From: Deltaproteobacteria bacterium
Lineage (GTDB): Bacteria; Myxococcota_A; UBA9042
Length of the DNA stretch: 58,863 nucleotides
Reading direction: 5' to 3'
Assembly (NCBI GenBank): GCA_020632665.1
Contig: JACKFC010000027.1
Span: 1 to 58,863, forward strand
Part shown: in pieces, positions 7,194-14,393 of the stretch
How the letters are laid out: every line of letters begins with the position of its first letter
Numbering within the stretch: the first letter of the stretch is position 1
Notes under the pieces: generated by a model
What the model saw: only the letters and a program-made list of their open reading frames with translations
What the model was told of the DNA's origin: nothing
Databases searched by the model: none
Translations under genes and position numbers: made by a program

Positions 7194-9266
7194 TCAGAGT
7201 TGAATGCCGGCGAAGAGGCCGGGGCCGAAGGCGACGCTGATCTGGTCGTCGATCCGGGTCGGCGTGGTCGAACCGAAGAGCAGCGGCTTCGGATCCTCGA
7301 AGTCCAAACCGAAGGCCATGTTCAGGCTCGCGCCGGCGAAGACCGAGAGGCGCGAGAAGAGCCGATAGCCGAGCGTCGCGCGGGCCCGGAGCAGGGCCTC
7401 TTGGGTCGGACCTTGCAAGGTGTGGCCGGTCCAGCGGCTGCCGGCGAGGCCGTCGATATCGAGGTAGAGCTTGCCGAAGAGCGGAAGGTGGCCACCCCAA
7501 CCCAGCGCGAGCTCCCAGGCGTCGCGCTGCTGGTAGCCGTAGCCGGCGGCGATGATGGTGTACATGTGGGCGCCGCCGAATTTGATGCCGGCCGAGAGCG
7601 CCGTCGTATCGCTGCTCCAGACCTCGAGGTGGTTGTAGCCGCCACGGACGAAGGAGAGCAGGCCGATGGCTTCGGCATTCTCACCGCTCGCGACGTTGAC
7701 CACGCCGACCTGCAGGCCATCGGACGCGCCGCCGACGTTGACGACACCGACCTGCACACCAGAGAGCGCGCTGGCGATATTCACCGGCGCCGCCTGCACG
7801 CCGTGCACCCCGCCGGCGATATTGACTGCGCCTGCGGCCTGGTAGCCGTGCAAGGTGCCGAGCAAGAGGTTGACCGCGCCCGCGGCCTGCATGCCGCGCA
7901 GTGAACCGCGACCGAGGTTGACCGCGCCGGCGGCCTGCAGCCCCTCGAAGTCGCCGCCGACGATATTGACCGAGCCGGCGACCTGGGTCGCGGCGACGTC
8001 GCCGGTGGTGATGTTGATCACGCCGGCCGCTTCGAGGCCGCGGACCTCGGCGTTGAGCCCGCCGATGATGTTCAGCGAGAGCTGGGTCACGCGCTTGTTC
8101 GGTCCGTGCAGCGAGAGGCCGGGCACGATGCCGATGTTGATCGCGACCTCTTCCGGCCCGTCGCTGCGGCCGATCGTCGTCGCGGCCTGCATCGAAGACC
8201 CGCGGCTGCGCGAGGCGCCCAGTGGCGCTCGTCGCATGGTCGCGACGTCGAGGCGGGTGCTGACGCCTTCACGCAGCTCGATCTCGGTGATGTAGGCGCC
8301 GCCGGCCGCGCGCAGCTCGACGCTGTAGCGACCCGGCTCCAGGCCGAGCTCGGTGGCGCGACCGGGGACCTTGTCGAGCTCGGCGACCAAGCGCGCCCGG
8401 GGATCGCGGACGAAGAAGCGACCCGCCGCGCCGCGATCGAGGACCAGCACCGAGCCGGCCATCGAGAGGTCGGTGATCACCACGTCGCCCGAGCCGGCGA
8501 GCTCGAAATCGTAGTTCGGGTGCTGCGGCCCCTTCTGCGAGCGCTGGGTCCGCTCCAACGTCGCGTGGAAGGCGTATTGATAGGCTTCCGAGAGGGTCAC
8601 CCGGCGGTCGCGGTCGACATCCGCCGCGCCGCGTAGGCCGGTGACCAGGTGGTGGGTGAAGAAGGACGCGCCGATGCGATCCGACTCCTGCGCGACCTCG
8701 TCGGCGGATGAGCTGGTGAGGTAGGCGTGGCCACGGACCTGGGCGCTCTCGTCGAGCAAGAAGGGCGCGCGCCGCTTGCCGCCCTTGCTGCGGATCAGCG
8801 CGCCGCTGGCGCAGGAGTCGAGGATCGCGATGCGCACGTCGACCTCGAGACCGGCGAGGCTGCTGCGGAGCTCGGCGTAGGGCAGCCTGCCGCCGCCGGG
8901 GAGCAGGCCGATCTCGTCGGAGTGGCCGGAATAATAGAGCACGACCTCGACCCGACGGTGCGCGGCCCGGGCGGCGGCGACCCGCGTGGCGAGGCGGGCG
9001 AGGGCGCTGCGGACGTCGTCCGGCGAGGCGTCACGCAGCAGCATCAGGTCGGACTTGGCGACGCCGCCGAAGCGGACCAGCACGCGGGCCATGGCCTCGG
9101 CGTCGCTGTTGGCGAAGCGCAGGGTGGCGCGGTCCTCGCCGCCGACGTTGCTGCCGACGACCAGGGCGAAGCGGCGCAGCGGCTCGGTGGCCGAGGCGGT
9201 CCAGGGCAAAGCGAGGGTCAACAAGACCCATCCGAGCCAGCGGAGTGGCCGTATTTTCGGGCTCAT
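7194..9266 (-). CDS. caspase-fold (C14) protease fused to surface-repeat and barrel-like domain
   Basis: A 690-residue exported protein. Signal peptide about 1-26; residues 31-270 are a peptidase C14 caspase-like domain with the catalytic dyad visible as His115 in YYSGHSDE and Cys152 in LDSCASG. A carboxypeptidase-like beta segment (about 280-350) follows. Residues about 385-560 contain around ten tandem VNI-A-G-(V/L)-Q-(A/V)G units like those of LA_2272-type surface proteins, and the end (about 565-690) has alternating strands suggestive of an outer-membrane barrel. It is the last gene of an operon with sigma and anti-sigma genes; its ATG overlaps the previous stop (ATGA). Proteolysis of a signalling partner is an attractive inference; the substrate is unknown. 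Confidence 0.85.
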   Translation of the reverse strand: MSPKIRPLRWLGWVLLTLALPWTASATEPLRRFALVVGSNVGGEDRATLRFANSDAEAMARVLVRFGGVAKSDLMLLRDASPDDVRSALARLATRVAAARAAHRRVEVVLYYSGHSDEIGLLPGGGRLPYAELRSSLAGLEVDVRIAILDSCASGALIRSKGGKRRAPFLLDESAQVRGHAYLTSSSADEVAQESDRIGASFFTHHLVTGLRGAADVDRDRRVTLSEAYQYAFHATLERTQRSQKGPQHPNYDFELAGSGDVVITDLSMAGSVLVLDRGAAGRFFVRDPRARLVAELDKVPGRATELGLEPGRYSVELRAAGGAYITEIELREGVSTRLDVATMRRAPLGASRSRGSSMQAATTIGRSDGPEEVAINIGIVPGLSLHGPNKRVTQLSLNIIGGLNAEVRGLEAAGVINITTGDVAATQVAGSVNIVGGDFEGLQAAGAVNLGRGSLRGMQAAGAVNLLLGTLHGYQAAGAVNIAGGVHGVQAAPVNIASALSGVQVGVVNVGGASDGLQVGVVNVASGENAEAIGLLSFVRGGYNHLEVWSSDTTALSAGIKFGGAHMYTIIAAGYGYQQRDAWELALGWGGHLPLFGKLYLDIDGLAGSRWTGHTLQGPTQEALLRARATLGYRLFSRLSVFAGASLNMAFGLDFEDPKPLLFGSTTPTRIDDQISVAFGPGLFAGIQL

Positions 9267-10102
9267 CGTGCCTCCTTGCGCAGGCGCAGGGTGGCGACCA
9301 CCAGCCCGGGCTGCAAGCGCGGCTGCTCGCGCGCACCGGCGGCGGCGACCGCTTCGGCCAGCGCGTCGACCGAGAAGCGGCGGTCACCGTGGACCAGGAA
9401 GAAGCGCTCGTATGCCGGCGCGTCGTCGAGCTCGTAGGCGTGTGGCAGCAGGCTGAGCTTGCCGCCGTCGAGCGCGACCGGGGCGTCACCGGCGTCGGGG
9501 AGGTGCCGGGTCACCGTGCCGCGGCCGTCGACCGAGAGCACCGCGACGAAGGCGTCCTCTGGCAGTCTGACGCCGATCTGCAGCAGGTCGCCGGCTGCGA
9601 CTGCAGCGTCGTCTTCGAGCGCGTGCACCGCGTCGCCTTCCTTGCGGTAGACGAGCAGCGACGGCGCGTCGGCGCCCTCGCCGCCCTTGACCCGCACTTC
9701 GCCCGGACCATGCACCGCGCCCGGACCATCCATTGTGCCGAGGCCGCTCGCCGGGTCGGCATCCGGACCAGGCGGCGCGACGCGCAGCGCGAAGAGCGCG
9801 AGCAACGCCGCCAGGGCGAAAGGCGCAGCCCACATCCAGCCGGGGCGGCCGCGCGGCGCCGCTGCGACGGCGTCGGCGGTGCGGGCGACGTGCAGGCGGC
9901 GTTCGATCGCGGCGGCCATCTCCTGCGCCGGGTGGGCGTTCAGGATCGCGACGTCGTCCTCGGCAAGAGCGGCTGCCGCCGCGCCGAGTCGGTCCGCGTC
10001 GAATCGGCCGCGGAGATCGGCCATCTCCGCTGCGTTGAGTTCGCCACGTCGATACCGCTCCAGCAGCAGCGCGGGGATCGTGGCTTCGGAGTGCTCGCTC
10101 AT
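9263..10102 (-). CDS. membrane-anchored anti-sigma-like protein
   Basis: A 279-residue protein encoded between the ECF sigma factor and the caspase, overlapping both by ATGA. The N-terminal 80 residues are cytoplasmic and helical (SEATIPALLLERYRRGELNAAE resembles the start of anti-sigma domains). A single TM helix spans about 89-109, followed by a Pro/Gly linker and an extracytoplasmic domain (about 135-279) that resembles DUF4384-type sensor modules (LLVYRKEGDAVHALED, FVAVLSVDGRGTVTRHLP). No zinc-binding HxxxCxxC motif is visible. Gene order and topology support an anti-sigma role; the released signal could be sensed by the periplasmic domain. That role is inference. Confidence 0.75.
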   Translation of the reverse strand: MSEHSEATIPALLLERYRRGELNAAEMADLRGRFDADRLGAAAAALAEDDVAILNAHPAQEMAAAIERRLHVARTADAVAAAPRGRPGWMWAAPFALAALLALFALRVAPPGPDADPASGLGTMDGPGAVHGPGEVRVKGGEGADAPSLLVYRKEGDAVHALEDDAAVAAGDLLQIGVRLPEDAFVAVLSVDGRGTVTRHLPDAGDAPVALDGGKLSLLPHAYELDDAPAYERFFLVHGDRRFSVDALAEAVAAAGAREQPRLQPGLVVATLRLRKEAR

Positions 10103-10581
10103 GCCGTCGCCTCCAGGGCGTGCAACCGACCGCGCAGGGTGCGGAGCCGCTTGCGGACGCCCGAGACCGAGAGGCCGACCGTGGCGGCGACCTCTTCGTG
10201 GGTCATGCCGTCGAGCAGGTGCAGGACGGCGATCGTTTGGCTGTTCTCGGGCTCTGCCCCGAACAGCCGCTGCAGCAAGGACTTGGCTGCTGTCCTCGCC
10301 TCGGTGTCTTCGCTGCGCGCGATGCGCAGCAGGAGATCGCCGTCCGGTACCTCTGGCCGCCGCCGTTGGCTGCGCAGCCGGTTGAGGCAGACGTTGGTCG
10401 CGACGCGCCAGAGCAGGCTCGACGGAGCGTCGCCGTCGAGCTGATCTTCGCGCCGGAGCACCTGGACGAAGGTGTCCTGCATCGCGTCGAGCGCCGCCTG
10501 TTCGTCGCCGAGCAGACGCCGACAGCGCCGCAGCACCATCGGGCCGTAGTCCTGGTAGAGAGCCGCGGTATCGACTGCCAC
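10099..10581 (-). CDS. ECF-family RNA polymerase sigma factor
   Basis: A 160-residue ECF sigma factor. Region 2 includes DTFVQVLRRE and LLWRVATNVCLNRLRSQ; region 4 carries the helix-turn-helix GMTHEEVAATVGLSVSGVRKRL. I chose GTG at 10581 because GGGGGAGG lies 4 bases before it; an ATG at 10629 would add 16 unlikely residues. It is the first gene of the sigma/anti-sigma/caspase operon, with its stop overlapping the next ATG. The element GGGTGACAC-N13-CGGTGTT 44 bases upstream recurs before the DUF2807 lipoprotein, which indicates autoregulation and at least one unlinked target. Confidence 0.9.
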   Translation of the reverse strand: MAVDTAALYQDYGPMVLRRCRRLLGDEQAALDAMQDTFVQVLRREDQLDGDAPSSLLWRVATNVCLNRLRSQRRRPEVPDGDLLLRIARSEDTEARTAAKSLLQRLFGAEPENSQTIAVLHLLDGMTHEEVAATVGLSVSGVRKRLRTLRGRLHALEATA

Positions 10582-10624
10582 TTCGCCTCCCCCCGACGTC
10601 CTCGGGGCCATCTCCATCCTCTTC

Positions 10625-10653
10625 AACACCGCATCGTGCGTGAGGTGTCACCC
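10625..10653 (-). promoter_or_regulatory. putative autoregulated ECF promoter of the sigma operon
   Basis: Minus-strand GGGTGACAC (10653-10645), 13 bases, CGGTGTT (10631-10625). Both blocks are identical in sequence and spacing to those at 2579-2607. The element lies in a 138-base divergent region shared with the lamin-tail lipoprotein gene. Confidence 0.6.
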
Positions 10654-10719
10654 GCCACGGGAAAAAAATGCTACTTAGGCGGCAATCGCGCGGCGTGCGA
10701 CCGCGCTCCGGGGGCCTCG

Positions 10720-13380
10720 ATGTCGCTCTTCTCGCGGACTGTCCACGACTTTCACGCCCTTGCCGGCATTCGCGGAGCCTTCGTGCTGCTGCTGCTCGCC
10801 GGATGCGGCACCACCGCGGGCAGTGGCGGCGTGGTCGGGGGCGGCGGCCCGGTCGTCTGTGGCGATCAGGTCTGCGACGACGGCAACCCTTGCACGACCG
10901 ACCTCTGCGATAGCGCGACGCAGGGCTGCCAATATCTGCCGAACAATATCCCCTGTGACGACGGCGATCCTTGCACGATCGGCGATCGCTGTGCCGAGAG
11001 CGGTTGTGTCGCGGGCACGGTGAGCGACGGTTGCGACGGGACTGCGGCCAGTGACGGCTCCACGGCCAGCGATGGGGCCGCGGGCGCGGATGGGTCAACG
11101 GCTGATGACGGAGCCACGGCGGGGGACGGGACTACGGCTGGTGATGGCGCGAGCGTCGTCGACGCGGGGGATGGGGCGGATTGCGGTAGCGGGTGTGACG
11201 TCCTCACGCCCGGTGACGACGCTGTTGGCGATGTCGCGAGCGATGGGACCGGGCCTGAGGATACGTCCGGCGACGTCGCCTCGGATGTCGATAGCGACAC
11301 CGCGGTGGACGTCGGCCCGGAGGTCGACGCGAGCCCTGCGCCGGTCGGCATCGTCCTCACCGAGCTGCAGATCAACCCCTACGGCGACGGCCTGGTCAGC
11401 GACGCGGACGGCGAGTGGATCGAGATCTACAACGCCGGCAACGCCGCCGCGGATCTCGCCGGCTGCAAGCTCGAGGACGGGCAGGGCAAGCTGGTCCTGC
11501 TCGGCGCCGTCTCCATCCCGGCGAAGGGGCGCGTCGTCATCGGCGCCTCCACCGACAAGGCGAAGAACGGCGGCGTCGACGTCGCCTGGGCTTGGGGCGG
11601 CGCCTTCGCCCTGCCGAATACCGGCAAACATGCGGTGCGCTTGGTCGCGGCGAACGGCTCGACCGTGCTCGACGAGATCACCTACGACACCGACGGCGGC
11701 TGGCCGACCGTCAATGGCCGCAGCCTCAGCCTCGACTCCGGCGTACTCGACGCGAAGGGCAACGACGCGGCCTCCGCTTGGTGTGGCGCCACGGTGACGA
11801 TGGCCAACGGCGATCGCGGCACGCCCGGCAAGCCCAATACCGCCTGCGATTACGCCGACGCTGATCTCGATGGGGTCGACGACAAGGTCGACAACTGCCC
11901 CGGCCTGAAGAATCCGAGCCAGAAAGACAGCGACGCCAACGGCACCGGCGACGATTGCGAGCCCACCGGTCCGGCGTGTGGTGACGGCACCAAGGACGCC
12001 GGCGAGGCCTGCGACGACGGCAACAAGGAAGGTGGCGACGGCTGCAGCGCGAAATGTGTGCTCGAGGCCGCGATCCCGGCCGGCACGCTGATCATCACCG
12101 AGTTGATGGTCGACCCCGACAAGACCCCGGATCAGGACGGCGAGTGGATCGAGGTGAAGAACGTCTCGGGAGCCCTGGTCGATCTGCGCGGCCTGAAGGT
12201 CTCGGCCGCGACCGACGCGGCGAATTGGAGCTTTGTGGTCGAGGGCAGCGCGCCGATCTTGCTCGCGGCCGGCGGCTACGCGGTCTTCGCCGGCTTCGCC
12301 GACAAGGTGAAGAACGGCGGGGTCGACGCGGTCTTCGCCTACGGCTCGCTGCCGCTGGCCAAGGCCGGCGCGACCGTCAGCATCAGCTCGCTCGGCACCT
12401 TGCTCGATACGGTGGCCTACGGCGCGGGCTGGCCGCTGCAGACCGGTCGCGCGCTGCAGCTGGATCCTGCGAACAAGACGGCCAACTCGAACGACAGCCC
12501 GGCCGCCTGGTGCTGGGCGCTGAAGAGCTACGGCGTCGGCGACTTCGGTTCGCCCGGCAAGGCCAACCACAGCTGCGCCGGTTATGCGGTCGATACCGAT
12601 CAGGACGGCGTGGTCGACGCCATCGACGTCTGCCCCACCGTCTCGGACAAGGACCAACTCGACGGCGACGGTGACGGCGTCGGCGACGCCTGCGACAACT
12701 GCGCCGGCAAAGCCAACGCCGCGCAGGCCGACGGCGACAAGGACGGGGTCGGCGACCTCTGCGACAACTGCCCGGCGACGAGCAACCCGGATCAGAAGGA
12801 TAGCGACAAGGACGGCACCGGCGACGCCTGTGCAGCACCTTCGGGCCCGGCCGTGGGCGATTTGGTGTTCTCCGAGATCATGCCGAAATCGGTCGCCGGC
12901 AGCCCCGACTACGGCGAGTACGTCGAGATCTACAACGCCAGCAAGAAGAGCATCGACCTCAAGGGCCTGATCTTCCGCTACAAGGCTGTGACCGTGACCA
13001 TCACGAGCAGCCAGAGCACGATGACGCTCGCGCCGGGGGCCTATTTCGTCTTCGGTCGCAGCGACGACAAGACCCAGAACGGCGGCGTGCCCGTCGATTG
13101 GGCCTGGGGCTCCTCGATCGGTCTCTCCAATAGTGGCGGCGATGTCGCGCTGCTCGCCGGTTCCACCGTCATCGACACCGTGACCTACGATTCCGGCGGC
13201 AGTTGGCCCTACGTGACCACCGGCAAGAGCTTCCAGCTACGGACCAATTGGCTCGACGCGACGTCCAACGACGCACCGACCGCGTGGTGCTTGGCCAGTG
13301 ATCTGCCCGACCAGCCGAAGTTCGGCCCGCTGCCGCTCTACGGCACGCCGGGCGGCCCTTCCAAGTGCGCGGTGAACTGA
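10720..13380 (+). CDS. lipoprotein with three lamin-tail domains and thrombospondin-3 repeats
   Basis: An 886-residue lipoprotein; lipobox Cys at residue 29 (VLLLLAGC). Order: Cys-rich CDDGNPCT units (about 45-95); acidic Ala/Asp/Ser linker with a DCGSGCDVLTPG motif (about 100-205); lamin-tail domain 1 (about 207-385, ILTELQINP...GEWIEIYNAG); thrombospondin-3 Asp repeats; a Cys-rich repeat (CGDGTKDAGEACDDGN); lamin-tail 2 (about 449-620, IITELMVDP...GEWIEVKN); more thrombospondin-3 calcium-type repeats (about 621-707, DGDGDGVGDACDNC); lamin-tail 3 (about 708-886, VFSEIMPK...YVEIYNAS). Bacterial lamin-tail domains are typical of cell-surface or secreted proteins. The role is probably adhesive and calcium-stabilised; this is inferred. 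Confidence 0.88.
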   Translation: MSLFSRTVHDFHALAGIRGAFVLLLLAGCGTTAGSGGVVGGGGPVVCGDQVCDDGNPCTTDLCDSATQGCQYLPNNIPCDDGDPCTIGDRCAESGCVAGTVSDGCDGTAASDGSTASDGAAGADGSTADDGATAGDGTTAGDGASVVDAGDGADCGSGCDVLTPGDDAVGDVASDGTGPEDTSGDVASDVDSDTAVDVGPEVDASPAPVGIVLTELQINPYGDGLVSDADGEWIEIYNAGNAAADLAGCKLEDGQGKLVLLGAVSIPAKGRVVIGASTDKAKNGGVDVAWAWGGAFALPNTGKHAVRLVAANGSTVLDEITYDTDGGWPTVNGRSLSLDSGVLDAKGNDAASAWCGATVTMANGDRGTPGKPNTACDYADADLDGVDDKVDNCPGLKNPSQKDSDANGTGDDCEPTGPACGDGTKDAGEACDDGNKEGGDGCSAKCVLEAAIPAGTLIITELMVDPDKTPDQDGEWIEVKNVSGALVDLRGLKVSAATDAANWSFVVEGSAPILLAAGGYAVFAGFADKVKNGGVDAVFAYGSLPLAKAGATVSISSLGTLLDTVAYGAGWPLQTGRALQLDPANKTANSNDSPAAWCWALKSYGVGDFGSPGKANHSCAGYAVDTDQDGVVDAIDVCPTVSDKDQLDGDGDGVGDACDNCAGKANAAQADGDKDGVGDLCDNCPATSNPDQKDSDKDGTGDACAAPSGPAVGDLVFSEIMPKSVAGSPDYGEYVEIYNASKKSIDLKGLIFRYKAVTVTITSSQSTMTLAPGAYFVFGRSDDKTQNGGVPVDWAWGSSIGLSNSGGDVALLAGSTVIDTVTYDSGGSWPYVTTGKSFQLRTNWLDATSNDAPTAWCLASDLPDQPKFGPLPLYGTPGGPSKCAVN
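11179..11257 (+). repeat. DCGSGCDVLTPG cassette, diverged copy
   Basis: A 79-base segment about 83% identical to two segments in another lipoprotein gene at 53213-53291 and 53381-53459. It encodes DCGSGCDVLTPG followed by a GD-rich stretch ending DGTGP in the linker after the Cys-rich repeats. Confidence 0.65.
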
Positions 13381-13437
13381 GCCTGCGTACGGTTTCCTGG
13401 ACGCGCCCGCAGGGCAACGGCAGCCTCTTCGGGGGAG

Positions 13438-14109
13438 ATGATCTCCCGCGTTCGAGGTTCGATGCGTCGTCTGGTTTCGATTTCACTCCGGCTCCTCGCC
13501 GCCGCCCTGCTGGTGACGGGCTGCGCGATCGATGCCGGATCCACGGCAGCCGCGGGCTCCACCCAAGGTGGCGGCGCCGGTGCAGCGGATGCCGCTGCTT
13601 CGGATGCGGCTGCCGATGCGGCGGGCAGAGCTGCCGGGGCGGACGCGTCCGGTGACGACGGCTCGGCCGGCGACGCCACGGGCTCCGTCGCTGCCGACGC
13701 AGCGAGCGGCGCTTCCGACGCGGGCAGCAGCGGCGACGCGGGCAGCGACGCCGGTGAGGACGCTGGGGGCTCATTCGCCAAGCCCTCGCTCGACGCCGGC
13801 GGCAGCGACGCCGCGGCCGCTCCGGCGCCAACAAGCTGCGACGGCCGCTGCGGCTCGTTCAGCGAGGCGCTCTCTTGCCAATGCGACGCCGCCTGTGGGC
13901 AATACGGCGATTGTTGCGACGACTTCGAGCAGAGCTGCGGCGACGAGCAGACCGTCGGCTCGTGCGTCGGATCGTGCGGCAAGCAATCCGCCCAGGGCAC
14001 CTGCTGGTGCGACGGCGAGTGCGCCGCCAACGGCGATTGTTGCGCTGATTTCGCGACCGTCTGCCCGGCGACGCCCTTGCCCGGCGGCGCGACGCCCTCC
14101 GGCGGCTGA
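13438..14109 (+). CDS. lipoprotein with two somatomedin-B-like domains
   Basis: A 223-residue lipoprotein; lipobox Cys at 29 (AAALLVTGC). The start may instead be ATG 13462, giving MRRLVSIS; both precede a normal signal. Residues about 30-130 are a low-complexity Ala/Asp/Gly linker. Two consecutive eight-Cys modules follow (about 134-168 and 178-212) with the spacing C-x3-C-...-C-x-C-D-x2-C-x4-D-C-C-x-D-F-x3-C, which is the somatomedin-B pattern (CQCDAACGQYGDCCDDF; CWCDGECAANGDCCADF). In animals these knottins mediate protein-protein contacts. Here they are presumably displayed outside the cell. The gene lies 57 bases after the lamin-tail lipoprotein and may be cotranscribed with it. Confidence 0.8.
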   Translation: MISRVRGSMRRLVSISLRLLAAALLVTGCAIDAGSTAAAGSTQGGGAGAADAAASDAAADAAGRAAGADASGDDGSAGDATGSVAADAASGASDAGSSGDAGSDAGEDAGGSFAKPSLDAGGSDAAAAPAPTSCDGRCGSFSEALSCQCDAACGQYGDCCDDFEQSCGDEQTVGSCVGSCGKQSAQGTCWCDGECAANGDCCADFATVCPATPLPGGATPSGG

Positions 14110-14127
14110 TTCGACGCTGGCCTTGCG

Positions 14128-14270
14128 CTGCGTCGCGCGGTGTGGCACTCCCCGCGCGCCGCATCGCGCGGCGGGAGGAAGTCCGGTGAGAATCCGGCGC
14201 TGGCCCGCAACCGTGAGGCGTCGCAGGTTCGCCTGCCGCGCCGAGTCGGGAACTCCCAGATGACCGCGTC
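14128..14270 (+). ncRNA. cobalamin riboswitch
   Basis: The leader holds the conserved core of the cobalamin riboswitch at 14173-14215: GGGAGGAAGTCCGGTGAGAA, then TCCGGCGCTGGCCCGC and the ACCGTGAG block. The 3' B12-box-like GCCGAGTCGGGAACTCCC is at 14240-14256. Outer boundaries are approximate. The only gene downstream on this strand is the three-repeat lipoprotein starting at 14394, so it should be repressed when adenosylcobalamin or a related corrinoid is plentiful. Confidence 0.85.
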
Positions 14271-14317
14271 CGAAACGGGACGCTCGGCCTTCGTGGAACA
14301 GAGGCCGCATCACACGG

Positions 14318-14350
14318 CGACGCGTCGATCGCAGGGGCGATCGCGCGTCG
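14318..14350 (+). promoter_or_regulatory. hairpin between riboswitch and start codon, likely expression platform
   Basis: CGACGCG-T-CGATCGC, loop AGGG, then GCGATCG-CGCGTCG: a 14-bp stem with one bulged T. It lies between the aptamer and the GGAGG (14384-14388) of the lipoprotein gene. No T-run follows, so it may act with Rho or on translation rather than as an intrinsic terminator. Confidence 0.5.
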
Positions 14351-14393
14351 GCAGCGGGCCCGCGTCGTCTTCGCCTCCGGCTTGGAGGATTCG

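Noticed and set aside
9263..10102. Zinc-binding (ZAS) anti-sigma factor
   Set aside because: The HxxxCxxC motif is not present; the anti-sigma role rests on position and topology only.
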